From the NCBI RefSeq assembly GCF_000478195.2, contig NZ_AUZM01000017.1, forward strand, positions 1 through 64,000: a DNA stretch of 64,000 nucleotides, given 5' to 3'. The notes below the pieces were generated by a model. That model was given only the letters and a program-made list of their open reading frames with translations. It ran no database searches and had not been told where the DNA came from. The position numbers and the translations under genes were made by a program. Of the stretch, positions 19,495 to 27,605 are shown piece after piece. Every line of letters starts with the position of its first letter. The stretch's first letter is position 1. This DNA comes from Lyngbya aestuarii BL J. GTDB taxonomy: Bacteria; Cyanobacteriota; Cyanobacteriia; Cyanobacteriales; Microcoleaceae.

Positions 19495-19908
19495 ATGACA
19501 CTTAATGTGCGTGTAATTGCTCCAGATAAAACAGTCTGGGACGATCAAGCTGAAGAAGTTATTCTTCCCAGCACAACGGGTCAATTGGGTGTTCTTAGTG
19601 GACACGCACCCATGATGACTGCTCTTGATGTGGGAGTGATGCGAGTTCGGTCTAAATCGGAATGGGTTCCGATTGCCCTACTGGGAGGATTCGCTGAAGT
19701 TGAAGAAAATGAAGTTACTATTTTAGTCAATGGAGCCGAACGAGGTCAATCCATTGATAGAAGTCAAGCTCAGACTGCTTATACTGAAGCCCAAGCAAAC
19801 TTAGAAAAAGCAGACAGCAATGGTAGCGATCAAGAAAAAATGAAAGCCAAAAATGCGCTGAAACGGGCTAGAGCGCGTTTTCAAGCCGCAGGGGGCATGG
19901 CTGAATAG
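19495..19908 (+). CDS. atpE: ATP synthase F1 epsilon subunit
   Basis: A 137-residue rotor subunit linking gamma to the c-ring and modulating ATP hydrolysis. The N-terminal beta-sandwich begins [24 protein letters not shown] and includes [16 protein letters not shown]; the C-terminal two-helix hairpin holds [19 protein letters not shown]. The name atpE follows plastid/cyanobacterial use (atpC in E. coli). Second gene of the atpB operon. Confidence 0.97.
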   Translation: MTLNVRVIAPDKTVWDDQAEEVILPSTTGQLGVLSGHAPMMTALDVGVMRVRSKSEWVPIALLGGFAEVEENEVTILVNGAERGQSIDRSQAQTAYTEAQANLEKADSNGSDQEKMKAKNALKRARARFQAAGGMAE

Positions 19909-19977
19909 ATCCTAGCCATCGGATGGAGTGATTAGTCCTGAGAGAGTGGCATAGCATTTACTCGGGGCTAATCGTCT

Positions 19978-20292
19978 CTAGACTCCTACTTGAGATAACA
20001 GAGGTTGGATACTATCCCAGGTTAGTCCTTGCTGAAGATAATCGGGTTGGGTTGGGTTGTAGGGACTGGCAACACGGTCAATTTTTATAATTTTCGCTTC
20101 ATTAGGTAGTACAGGAACATCGGGATCAAAAGCCGTCGGACGCATCAAAGAACTGGAAAATCCTTTAAAAATAGCAATTTCGTCAGGTTCACCCTCGATT
20201 TCGATGTGAACAATCAAAACCTCTTGAGGGCGTTTTTCGGTGTATTGTTCCAAACGTCGGGCGATTAAGTTAGTCATCGAACTGGCAAGCAT
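19978..20292 (-). CDS. Conserved small cyanobacterial protein of unknown function
   Basis: A 104-residue soluble protein that I cannot assign with certainty. After an N-terminal helix (NLIARRLEQYTEKRP) it has strands EVLIVHIEIEGEPDEIAIFKG, then SLMRPTAFDPDVPVLP, AKIIKIDRVASPYNP and a C-terminal helix. The compact alpha/beta pattern and ordered motifs indicate a real gene; it looks like a family shared by cyanobacteria and plastids. It converges with atpE, 69 nt apart. Confidence 0.7.
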   Translation of the reverse strand: MLASSMTNLIARRLEQYTEKRPQEVLIVHIEIEGEPDEIAIFKGFSSSLMRPTAFDPDVPVLPNEAKIIKIDRVASPYNPTQPDYLQQGLTWDSIQPLLSQVGV

Positions 20293-20716
20293 GGTTGGTT
20301 AGGAGGTGAACAAGAGAGTCTTTGTTCTACTTTTTTATCTTAAACAATCAGGGGAAAAATCAATCAACTCAATCCAAAAAACCTGATCCCAACAAAACAG
20401 CGAGAACATTTCAACGCTCTCGCTTCAATCCTATTTACACAGGTTTTTCAACCTATTTATCATCTGTTGTAACCTAATAACAACATCAGGTTATTTGTTC
20501 CCCCTAGCACCGCTAAGATCATTAACATTTTAGCTATTGCTATTGCACTCCTCTCTTAAAGCTTCTTGAAGTGCTGTCGTTTGATCTTTTTCAGCTCCAA
20601 ACTGATGTAATTATGGTTTGTTTAATCAAACCTGATAAAACTCTAACAGTCATTTTTTAAAAAATCTTTGTTTTATATCACGGCTCAGGGTGATCTTTAT
20701 CACAAAGACAATAATA
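20293..20716. other. Non-coding region, about 420 nt
   Basis: This lies upstream of the small conserved gene and downstream of the LD-carboxypeptidase gene. Several short inverted repeats are present (for example CAGGTTTTTCAACCTATTT near 20440), but I do not recognise an RNA family. Confidence 0.45.
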
Positions 20717-21730
20717 TCAAATCACGGCACTTTCTAACATTTTAATTATACCCAAATTAGCATCAATTTCGACTTCGACACCAAGCGGTACGGTAAACTG
20801 ATTGCGAATATGACCAATCATCGAACCATACCAAGCCGGAATTCCTAAAGGTCGAATATGATCATTTAAAACCTGCCACAAACTCAGTGTGGGAGAATCA
20901 TCCTCCTCATCGAGACAGCGAGTACATTGACCAAAAATAAAACCCCCCAGTTGTTCTAGTATTCCCGCTAATCTCAAATGATTTAACATTCGATCAACGC
21001 GATATATATCCTCTCCAACATCTTCTACAAATAAAATCGCTTGATTCCAGTCAGGTAAAAAACCAGATCCAACTAATCCCCCAATCACCGATAAATTCCC
21101 CCCAACTAACCGCCCTCTCGCCTGTCCTGGAGTAATCGTTTCAACCCTAACTTCAGCGGGGTTTTGAAAGGTGATTGCTTCTGCGTTAAATAACAACCGT
21201 CTCAAGTAAGCGACGGAAAACTCATTCCAGACTGAAGTTCCTAAAAGTCCGTGAAAGGTAGTTAATCCACTGCGGCTATAAATAGCAACAAGTAAAGCCG
21301 TAATATCGCTATAGCCCAAAATGATTTTAGGATTGCGGCGAATCAAATCATAATCTAAAAATGGTAAGATGCGACTACTTCCCCAACCCCCTCCCGTAGA
21401 AATTAAAGCTTGAACTGATCCATCTGCAAAGAAAGCATTAATATCGGCTGCCCGATCTCGATCAACTCCGGCTAAATACCCGTATTCATCTAAAGCATGA
21501 GGGGCAACTTTAATCTTTAATCCCTGTTGGGCTAATTGAAGTTGAATAAACTTTATATGTGACTTCTTAATCGGACTTGCCGGAGTCACTAACCCTACAG
21601 TATCTCCTATTTTTAGTCGTGAAGGCTTGAGAATCTTCGGAGAAGAATTCGCTGTTATCGGAGAAATAGGGGAAAATTGAGTGAGTAATAAGGAGTGTCC
21701 AAACCTGCTTAAAAATTGACGACGGTTCAT
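20717..21730 (-). CDS. LD-carboxypeptidase (muramoyl-tetrapeptide carboxypeptidase, S66)
   Basis: A 337-residue serine peptidase that removes the terminal D-Ala from murein tetrapeptides during recycling. GLVTPASPI starts the fold; the nucleophile is in STGGGWGSSRILPFLDYD, the Glu in ILFVEDVGEDIYRVDR and the His in GSMIGHIRNQFTVPLG, so the Ser-Glu-His set looks complete. The N-terminus has a twin-arginine start (MNRRQFLSRFG) and hydrophobic stretch, suggesting Tat export; many homologues are cytosolic, so this is notable. Confidence 0.88.
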   Translation of the reverse strand: MNRRQFLSRFGHSLLLTQFSPISPITANSSPKILKPSRLKIGDTVGLVTPASPIKKSHIKFIQLQLAQQGLKIKVAPHALDEYGYLAGVDRDRAADINAFFADGSVQALISTGGGWGSSRILPFLDYDLIRRNPKIILGYSDITALLVAIYSRSGLTTFHGLLGTSVWNEFSVAYLRRLLFNAEAITFQNPAEVRVETITPGQARGRLVGGNLSVIGGLVGSGFLPDWNQAILFVEDVGEDIYRVDRMLNHLRLAGILEQLGGFIFGQCTRCLDEEDDSPTLSLWQVLNDHIRPLGIPAWYGSMIGHIRNQFTVPLGVEVEIDANLGIIKMLESAVI

Positions 21731-21796
21731 TAATTTGATTTCCTCCCCGACTCGAATGTACAGGAGTAAAGGGAAAAAGGGGAAAAGAGAAAAGGG

Positions 21797-22762
21797 TTAA
21801 AGAGTTCTCCCGGAAACGCACACTACACGAAAACCGAGATTGTAGTGGCGGTTGTCGCGCCTATAATTGTAGCGGTAAGCGGAACGGCAGAAAGTAGAAA
21901 TGTAGTCCCAGGAACCGCCCCGCTGCGGAGAAGAATTTTCATTTCCATTTAACCAAACACTTCCATCAGTAGGCGCACCATGATAATTATCATGCCAAAC
22001 ATCAGCGCACCACTCGAAGACATTACCGTGCATATCATACAAACCAAAAGCATTGGGAGGAAAAATTCCCACATCTGTTGTTTCGTCACGATATATTCCT
22101 TCTGGTTCATCAGCATAAGTAGAAAGGCGATTATAGTTAGCTAACTCAGACGTTATAGTTTCGCCAAAATAGAAGGGAGTAGTTGTCCCGGCACGGGCAC
22201 CATATTCCCACTTGCTCTCACTGGGTAAACTATATTTTTTGCCTGTTCTAAGTGAGAGTTTCTGACAAAATTCTGTCGCTTCGTTCCAAGTTACTGTTTC
22301 TACAGGACGACCTGCATCTTGAAAGTTGGAGGGATTATTTCCCATCACTGCTTGCCATTGTGCTTGAGTGACTGGATATTTTCCCATGAAAAATTCTGGC
22401 ACGTCTACATTATGTTGCGGACCTTCATAATCATTTCTTCCTGCTTCTGTCTTTGGAGACCCCATGAGAAATCTACCTGCGGGTATTTTTACCATTTCTA
22501 GGGAGATTCTGTTGCCGAGGTTTTCTGTCATTACCTCTGCTTGATGTTGAGAGCGATTTATTATTTCTCCTTTTTCATTAACTGTGACTGTCTCAAATTT
22601 CTGAGTCGAGTTTGATGAATTTAATGAGTATGCTTTTGGCAGCAAAAATCTATGCCACCAATTTTTACTTAACGTTGCTGCGGCAAACCCACTTCCGGCT
22701 AAACCTGCTAATATCAATATTTGTCTTCTGGTTTTATTGGGTTGGGGTTGAGTTTTAGGCAT
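21797..22762 (-). CDS. FGE/sulfatase-modifying-fold protein with DGR-like variable C-terminus (copy 1)
   Basis: A 321-residue protein with an N-terminal signal anchor (QILILAGLAGSGFAA, preceded by a TRR) and a formylglycine-generating-enzyme (C-type-lectin-like) domain: EMVKIPAGRFLMGSP, FFMGKYPVTQAQWQAVMG, YSLPSESKWEYGARAG, FGLYDMHGNVFEWCADVW and RGGSW. The tail after RGGSW is rich in Tyr/Asn/Asp/His codons of the form xAC/xAT (YRYNYRRDNRHYN) before GFRVV, as in DGR variable regions. The start at 22762 is set by the near-identical copy 2; an upstream extension runs only through repeat DNA. True oxidase activity is doubtful; a binding role is more likely. Confidence 0.82.
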   Translation of the reverse strand: MPKTQPQPNKTRRQILILAGLAGSGFAAATLSKNWWHRFLLPKAYSLNSSNSTQKFETVTVNEKGEIINRSQHQAEVMTENLGNRISLEMVKIPAGRFLMGSPKTEAGRNDYEGPQHNVDVPEFFMGKYPVTQAQWQAVMGNNPSNFQDAGRPVETVTWNEATEFCQKLSLRTGKKYSLPSESKWEYGARAGTTTPFYFGETITSELANYNRLSTYADEPEGIYRDETTDVGIFPPNAFGLYDMHGNVFEWCADVWHDNYHGAPTDGSVWLNGNENSSPQRGGSWDYISTFCRSAYRYNYRRDNRHYNLGFRVVCVSGRTL

Positions 22763-22766
22763 GGAT

Positions 22767-23014
22767 GGAATTGTTGTTTTGGCGTTGAATAAAAAGTCAT
22801 GCGTATGCGCGAAAAACCCCCAACACTTAAATTGTATCACGACGGGAGAGCAGATGCAAGGCAATTTCTCTGTTTTTTTCGAGTGCTTCACACAATGATA
22901 AATGTGGAGATCAGAGATGATGGTGGAGGCGAGTGTATTTGTGGTTTTTCATCGCCTCTGTCTGGGTGCTTCACAGAATGAGATATCGGCAAAATTTGGG
23001 TTTTTGGGGTGAGG
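22767..23014. repeat. 248-bp direct repeat, copy A
   Basis: Nearly identical to 23052-23299 at a constant offset of 285 nt, with only a handful of differences (for example GCGCGAAAAA against GCGCAAACAA, and TATTTGTGG against TATTTCTGG). It ends 5 nt upstream of the start codon of FGE copy 1, so it is the leader of that gene. It also contains an internal pair GTGCTTCACA(C/G)AATGA. Confidence 0.93.
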
Positions 23015-23051
23015 GTGGCGATCGCTTTTTTCTACTATATGCCTTGAGTCG

Positions 23052-23299
23052 GGAATTGTTGTTTTGGCGTTGAATAAAAAGTCATGCGTATGCGCAAACA
23101 ACCCCCAACACTTAAATTGTATCACGACGGGAGAGCAGATGCAAGGCAATTTCTCTGTTTTTTTCGAGTGCTTCACACAATGATAAATGTGGAGATCAGA
23201 GATGATGGTGGAGGCGAGTGTATTTCTGGTTTTTCATCGCCTCTGTCTGGGTGCTTCACAGAATGAGATATCGGCAAAATTTGGGTTTTTGGGGTGAGG
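23052..23299. repeat. 248-bp direct repeat, copy B
   Basis: Second copy of the repeat at 22767-23014, separated from it by 37 nt that include a HIP1-type GCGATCGC. No FGE start lies next to it, so it looks like an orphan leader left after duplication and deletion. Short open frames inside both copies are identical by duplication and are not taken as genes. Confidence 0.93.
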
Positions 23300-23405
23300 T
23301 AATGCGGCTACTCTGAAAAAAATTTGACGCGCTTCGCGGGAAGGAAGGGAAAAGAGGAAGAAGAGGAAGAAAGGGTAAAGGGAAAAAGGGGAAAAGAGAA
23401 AAGGG
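23300..23405. other. Purine-rich spacer downstream of FGE copy 2
   Basis: Contains a GA-rich tract (about 23337-23402) made of GGAAG/GGGAAAAG units. The last part, reading AAAGGGAAAAAGGGGAAAAG, also occurs just downstream of FGE copy 1 (about 21768-21790), so the duplication included the 3' flank of the gene. Confidence 0.6.
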
Positions 23406-24377
23406 TTAAAGAGTTCTCCCGGCATCGCATACTACACGAAAACCATCTACTCTCAAGGAGATGGGGCCCGTATCGCCGATGCCGCGTCTGGCAGAACGGC
23501 AGTTATAAGGATTGCTGAACCAGCTACCACCCCGCTGCGGAGAAGAATTTTCATTTCCATTTAACCAAACACTTCCATCTGTAGGGGCACCTTGATAATT
23601 ATCATGCCAAACATCAGCGCACCACTCGAAGACATTACCGTGCATATCATACAAACCAAAAGCATTGGGTGGAAAAATTCCTACGTCTGTTGTTTCTTCA
23701 CGATATATTCCTGGCGGTGCATCAGCATAAGTAATATGGCGACCATCATAGTTAGCTAACTCAGACGTTATAGTTTCGCCAAAATAAAATGGTGTTGTTG
23801 TGCCTGCACGGGCACCATACTCCCACTTGCTCTCACTGGGTAAACTATATTTTTTGCCTGTTATTTGGGAGAGTTTCTGACAAAATTCTGTCGCGTCGTT
23901 CCAACTTACTTTTTCTACAGGACGACTTGCACCTTGAAAGTTGGAGGGATTATTTCCCATAACGACTTGCCATTGTGCTTGAGTGACTGGATATTTTCCC
24001 ATGAAAAATTCTGGCACGTCTACATAATGTTGCGGACTTTCATCATCTCTTCTCCCTGTTTCTGTTTCTGGAGAACCCATGAGAAATCTACCTGGGGGAA
24101 TTTTTACCATTTCTAGGGAGATTCTGTTGCCGAGGTTTTCTGTCATTACCTCTGCTTGATGTTGAGAGCGATTTATTATTTCTCCTTTTTCATTAACTGT
24201 GACTGTCTCAAATTTCTGAGTCGAGTTTGAGGAATTTAATGAGTATGCTTTTGGTAGCAAAAATCTATGCCACCAATTTTTACTTAACGTTGCTGCTGCA
24301 AACCCACTTCCTGCTAAACCTCCTAATATCAATATTTGTCTTCTGGTTTTATTGGGTTGGGGTTGAGTTTTAGGCAT
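23406..24377 (-). CDS. FGE/sulfatase-modifying-fold protein (copy 2)
   Basis: A 323-residue paralogue of the gene at 21797-22762, with the same signal anchor, domain order and motifs (KIPPGRFLMGSPE, YPVTQAQWQVVMG, FGLYDMHGNVFEW, RGGSW) and near identity for most of its length. After RGGSW the tails differ sharply: this copy reads SARRGIGDTGPISLRVDG, a conventional FGE ending, and is one codon longer before the shared GFRVVC and GRTL. It is upstream of copy 1 on the same strand. FGE proteins oxidise a Cys in sulfatases or serve as binding folds; no sulfatase is nearby. Confidence 0.85.
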   Translation of the reverse strand: MPKTQPQPNKTRRQILILGGLAGSGFAAATLSKNWWHRFLLPKAYSLNSSNSTQKFETVTVNEKGEIINRSQHQAEVMTENLGNRISLEMVKIPPGRFLMGSPETETGRRDDESPQHYVDVPEFFMGKYPVTQAQWQVVMGNNPSNFQGASRPVEKVSWNDATEFCQKLSQITGKKYSLPSESKWEYGARAGTTTPFYFGETITSELANYDGRHITYADAPPGIYREETTDVGIFPPNAFGLYDMHGNVFEWCADVWHDNYQGAPTDGSVWLNGNENSSPQRGGSWFSNPYNCRSARRGIGDTGPISLRVDGFRVVCDAGRTL

Positions 24378-24461
24378 GGATGGAATTGTTATTTTTGGCG
24401 TGATTTTACCTCGGGGAATTGAGTTGAAAGGGAAGTTTGTGTAGAAGTTCAGAGGATATGA

Positions 24462-24779
24462 CTATGACTTACCGAATTGGCGATGATAAACTTCGTCTTC
24501 TTTTTCCGTTTCGATTTTCAAGTTAGATCGAGGATAAGAAACACATAATAGGGCATATCCTTCGGACTGAAGTTCAGGACTCACACCCATACCTTCACTC
24601 TGATCAACCTCACCCTCTTGTAGTTTAGCCGCACAGGTGGTACAGACTCCGGCATGACAGGAACTCGGTAACTCTAGTCCGGCTTCATCTGCAACTTCTA
24701 GAATCAATTGATCTTCACAAACGTCTAGGGTATGAACGTTTCCTTGATGATAAATTTCAACAGTGTAAGTTTTTGACAT
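24462..24779 (-). CDS. Plant-type [2Fe-2S] ferredoxin
   Basis: A 105-residue electron carrier. CHAGVCTTC supplies three cluster cysteines (C-x4-C-x2-C) and the fourth is in YALLCVSYP. The fold begins TYTVEIYHQGNVHTLDV. Compared with the main photosynthetic ferredoxin it has a longer, charged C-terminus (EKEDEVYHRQFGKS) and HAGV rather than RAGA in the loop, so it is probably a minor isoform. ATG 24779 is used because the protein fold starts there; the 26 codons upstream look unconserved. It lies 183 nt downstream of petE on the same strand. Confidence 0.9.
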   Translation of the reverse strand: MSKTYTVEIYHQGNVHTLDVCEDQLILEVADEAGLELPSSCHAGVCTTCAAKLQEGEVDQSEGMGVSPELQSEGYALLCVSYPRSNLKIETEKEDEVYHRQFGKS

Positions 24780-24962
24780 GATCTTTTGCAAAGGTATATT
24801 CAATAAATTTCTCCTCCCCTTGTTTGAGAAAGTTGCTTTAACTTCACTACAACACATAAGAAAATCTTAAGTCTGGAGGAATCACTTTCTGCTAAGGAGA
24901 GGAGAGAATTTCTAACAGTTAAAGTTAGAATTAACTCTCGTCAGACGACGTTCATTGAGAGA

Positions 24963-25373
24963 TTACTCAACTACAATTTTTCCAACCATACCCGCACCCC
25001 GGTGAGGCTGACAGTAGAATTCATAGGAACCTGTTGGTGCATCTTCAGGGATAGTCACTTTGAAATCTTGTCCGGGGGAGTAGAGAAGTCCCTCGTGAGA
25101 AAGCTTAGAAGCGATCTCTGAACTGGGGGATTTGCTCTTGTCAAAAACGACGTTGTGAGGAGGGAGTTTATTATTTACAAAGTCTATTGTGTCGCCAGGT
25201 TTGGCTTTAATAGTGCTAGGTTCAAATGCTAACATTCCATTATTAGCACCCATTTTTACCTCATAGGTTGCTGCGGCCGCAGGAGAAGCATTGAAGACCA
25301 AGCTGCTCACCATCAACAAAACAAGAGATAATCCTAATACTATTCGCTTAGAGATTGACAAAACGAAGTTCAT
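24963..25373 (-). CDS. petE: Plastocyanin precursor
   Basis: A 136-residue precursor of the lumenal copper protein that carries electrons from cytochrome b6f to photosystem I. The signal peptide (h-region IVLGLSLVLLMVSSLVF) ends at ASPAAAA before TYEVKMG. Copper ligands are His in LPPHNVVF and Cys, His and Met in FYCQPHRGAGMVG. The start at 25373 has AAAGGAG 5 nt upstream, whereas an in-frame upstream ATG (25412) has none. The divergent petR and petP genes encode its presumed copper-dependent regulators. Confidence 0.97.
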   Translation of the reverse strand: MNFVLSISKRIVLGLSLVLLMVSSLVFNASPAAAATYEVKMGANNGMLAFEPSTIKAKPGDTIDFVNNKLPPHNVVFDKSKSPSSEIASKLSHEGLLYSPGQDFKVTIPEDAPTGSYEFYCQPHRGAGMVGKIVVE

Positions 25374-25572
25374 ATTCTCCTTTGAAATTGCTCGCTTTAT
25401 GCAGATTTTCACACTTCTACTTTAGCATCCCAAGTTCAGAACTTGCTGAGAGGAAAACTGGTTTGAAGTGGAACCGATGATTATTGTACCATAGAGACTC
25501 AAGCTTGATCAGAAAATCTAAAAATGAGAGGTATGGTTATAGAGTTTACGACTAAATAACAATCTAAGGAAA
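25374..25572. promoter_or_regulatory. petE-petR divergent control region
   Basis: About 200 nt shared by the two divergent genes. By analogy with Synechocystis, where PetR binds the petE promoter, the operator should be here. Possible partial dyads include GAGTTTACGACTA around 25543-25555, but I cannot identify a confirmed PetR site by eye. Confidence 0.5.
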
Positions 25573-25995
25573 ATGACACCAAAACCCAATTATCGTCCTG
25601 AAAAAATGTCTCTTGGCCCTCTAGAACGAGAAATCTTAAACATTATCTGGGATTTGGGCTGTGCTACCGTCAAACAAGTCCATGAACAGATTCTCGCCGA
25701 TCCGGATCGAGAATTATCCTCGCCCAGTGTAACAACCGTATTAAATCGTTTGCGCCGAAAAGGGTGGCTGTCTTGCGATCGCAGTGGACGGGCTTATATG
25801 TGGAAACCGCGACTTTCTCGAACCCAAGCCCAAGCCATTATTGCTTACGAACACCTCAATCAGTTTTTAGCTTTGGGCAATCCTGATATTGTGGCAGCGT
25901 TTGCCAGTGATCTCGATTCTGCTAGTTTAGATCAACTTGATGCAATCGCACAACGCTTAAAAGCTTTACGAGAAGCCAGAAACGAGGAGAAGTAA
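25573..25995 (+). CDS. petR: BlaI/CopY-family repressor, PetR-like
   Basis: A 140-residue winged-helix regulator of the BlaI/MecI/CopY family: LGPLEREILNIIWDLGCATVKQVHEQI, then SSPSVTTVLNRLRRKGWLSCDR (recognition helix and wing) and a C-terminal dimerisation helix. It overlaps the membrane peptidase gene by one base (TAATG) and diverges from petE. In Synechocystis, PetR (slr0240) represses petE and activates petJ without copper and is degraded by PetP (slr0241) when copper is present. Gene order and family match that pair; petJ is not in this window. Confidence 0.85.
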   Translation: MTPKPNYRPEKMSLGPLEREILNIIWDLGCATVKQVHEQILADPDRELSSPSVTTVLNRLRRKGWLSCDRSGRAYMWKPRLSRTQAQAIIAYEHLNQFLALGNPDIVAAFASDLDSASLDQLDAIAQRLKALREARNEEK

Positions 25996-26852
25996 TGCAC
26001 TTAATTTTGATTTTAGTCTCCGGTGGATTGGCCATGAGTTGGCGAGGGGTAAATGTTTCGAGTTCTGGAACTTGGGCGCAACGTTGGCAGCGATCGCTAA
26101 TTAAGTTAATTGTACCGCCTTTGATGTTATTGATCAGTGCGATCGCCGTGATTTGGATGGGGCCACAAGGACAGATGCTGGGACAACCGACAGGTTGGTT
26201 GGGTTATGGGTTAGCCTGGGGGCTGTGGGGATGGGCGATCCTGTTAGGTTTAGTTTTAGCCTTTAAAAGCTGGAGATTAATCAACCAAGTTGATCACTGT
26301 TCTCAAATTGTCGTTCAAGGAATTACCGTTCGAGTCTTAGAAAATCCGGTTTTATTTTGCGCTCAAATCGGGCTTTGGAATCCAGAATTAGTGGTGAGTC
26401 AAGGACTGCTAAAAATCTTAACTCCTGAACAACAAAAAGCCGTTTTCATTCACGAACAAGCCCATCGTTATTATCAAGATACATTTTGGTTTTTGGGGTT
26501 GGGATTTTGTCGGCGTTTAACGGCTTGGTTGCCGGGTACTGAAGACATTTGGCAAGAATTGTTACTATTACGAGAACTGCGAGCTGATCGCTGGGCTGCT
26601 CAACAGATTGATCCTTTACTTTTAGCAGAGTCGCTCTTATTGATGGTTCGTCAATCGGTTGCGATTTCAGAAGAAAGTTGTGCTGCGTTTAGTTGTGTTG
26701 CCCCTCAAAACCGGATGACAGAACGGATCGAAGCTTTGCTCAAGGATGATTCTACACTGGAATCTGATTCCCAATTAAATTACTGGAGTTGGAGTCGAGT
26801 TTTCTTTGTGTTTTTACCCTTAATTTCTGTACCGTTTCATTATCGTTGTTGA
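25995..26852 (+). CDS. petP: M56-family membrane metalloprotease, PetP-like
   Basis: A 285-residue membrane peptidase of the BlaR1/MecR1 (M56) family without the penicillin sensor domain. Hydrophobic segments lie at about 2-18, 35-55, 65-90 and near the C-terminus (ending FHYRC). HEQAH (residues 153-157) and a downstream ELRAD with E194 and D198 form the zinc site. The ATG overlaps the petR stop codon and follows GAGGAGA, showing translational coupling. Presumed role: copper-dependent cleavage of PetR, as in Synechocystis. Copper binding cannot be seen directly. Confidence 0.85.
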   Translation: MHLILILVSGGLAMSWRGVNVSSSGTWAQRWQRSLIKLIVPPLMLLISAIAVIWMGPQGQMLGQPTGWLGYGLAWGLWGWAILLGLVLAFKSWRLINQVDHCSQIVVQGITVRVLENPVLFCAQIGLWNPELVVSQGLLKILTPEQQKAVFIHEQAHRYYQDTFWFLGLGFCRRLTAWLPGTEDIWQELLLLRELRADRWAAQQIDPLLLAESLLLMVRQSVAISEESCAAFSCVAPQNRMTERIEALLKDDSTLESDSQLNYWSWSRVFFVFLPLISVPFHYRC

Positions 26853-26861
26853 AAACTAATT

Positions 26862-27281
26862 TTAATCAGAATCTTCCGTTTCATCGAGATGTTCAGCCAC
26901 CGCTTGATAGAGATCGAGAACATGATGATCTAGCAGTCGATAATAAACTTTTCGTCCTTGTTTACGATAACTGACTAATCGTAGCGCACGCAGCGATCGC
27001 AATTGATGAGAAACGGCAGATTCACTCATCTCTAAAATTTCTGCTAAATCACAAACACATTGCTCTTGTCGGGCTAATATAGATAATAATCGTAGACGGT
27101 TCGCATCTCCTAGCAAACTGAAAAACTCTGCCATTTGTTGAGCTTTTTCGACACTCAGAGTTTGAGTTCTCACATTCTGGATATCTTTTAAATCAACAGC
27201 ATGATGTTGATCGCAAGTTGGGGTTTCTGCATTTTCGATGCGGTTCGTTATAGCGTTGTTTATGGCTGAGTCTGTTAACAT
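26862..27281 (-). CDS. ArsR/SmtB-family metal-sensing repressor
   Basis: A 139-residue winged-helix repressor. SESAVSHQLRSLRALRLV is the recognition helix region. It has the alpha-3N cysteine pair CVC (C75, C77), an N-terminal CDQHH (C23, H26, H27), and a C-terminal helix with DHHVLDLYQAVAEHLDE carrying the alpha-5 Asp/His/Glu ligands. These match ZiaR/BxmR-type sensors with both alpha-3N and alpha-5 sites. It diverges from the copper ATPase; BxmR of Oscillatoria brevis controls a P1-type ATPase in this way and responds to several metals. ATG 27281 is used; a TTG lies two codons upstream. It converges with petP, 9 nt apart. Confidence 0.85.
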   Translation of the reverse strand: MLTDSAINNAITNRIENAETPTCDQHHAVDLKDIQNVRTQTLSVEKAQQMAEFFSLLGDANRLRLLSILARQEQCVCDLAEILEMSESAVSHQLRSLRALRLVSYRKQGRKVYYRLLDHHVLDLYQAVAEHLDETEDSD

Positions 27282-27406
27282 TATCAATTTTCTTAAGGTG
27301 GCATCTAGTTTTTATTTGAATTAAGTATAACAGATCGCGCTTAACTCCCTATTTTTAATTCTTTTTTGCCGTGATTAAAGAGTCGTTTTCTGAATCTATA
27401 ACGTAT

Positions 27407-27417
27407 TGAACTGTTCA
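27407..27417. promoter_or_regulatory. Candidate ArsR/SmtB operator
   Basis: TGAACTGTTCA is a perfect 5-1-5 inverted repeat, followed by TTCATCAG. SmtB/ZiaR-type operators contain TGAA...TTCA half-sites in AT-rich divergent regions. It lies between the ArsR gene and the ATPase gene. Single copy, by-eye match. Confidence 0.5.
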
Positions 27418-27527
27418 TTCATCAGCAAGTTTTAGATTGTTTTGGGAGTGTCTGTGAAGCGATAGAAGATGTGATTTACCCTTAATCCCTGTTTCAAAAT
27501 TGGGAAAAGACAAACCTGATTCAGGTC

Positions 27528-27559
27528 TTGACTCTCCACTTTACTGGAGACTATAGAAT
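27528..27559 (+). promoter_or_regulatory. MerR/CueR-type promoter of the copper ATPase
   Basis: A -35 TTGACT (27528-27533) and -10 TAGAAT (27554-27559) are 20 nt apart, too far for ordinary sigma-70 use but typical for MerR-family activators, which untwist a 19-20-nt spacer. The spacer holds the dyad CTCCA-N6-TGGAG inside ACTCTCC...GGAGACT, the usual heavy-metal MerR operator form. A degenerate second copy (TTGAG...ACTGGAG) lies at 27576-27597 and supplies the ribosome-binding site. No merR gene is in the window. Confidence 0.65.
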
Positions 27560-27605
27560 GAAAGAATACTTCTCATTGAGTCTCACATCTACTGGAGTCA
27601 AGGCG

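Noticed and set aside
22767-23299. DGR template repeat inside the 248-bp repeats
   Set aside because: The repeat sequence has no similarity to the variable tail of FGE copy 1 in either orientation, so it is not the template.
27558-27605. N-terminal extension of the copper ATPase from ATG 27558
   Set aside because: Although GGAG lies 8-9 nt before this ATG, it overlaps the predicted -10 box, and the family N-terminus begins at 27606.
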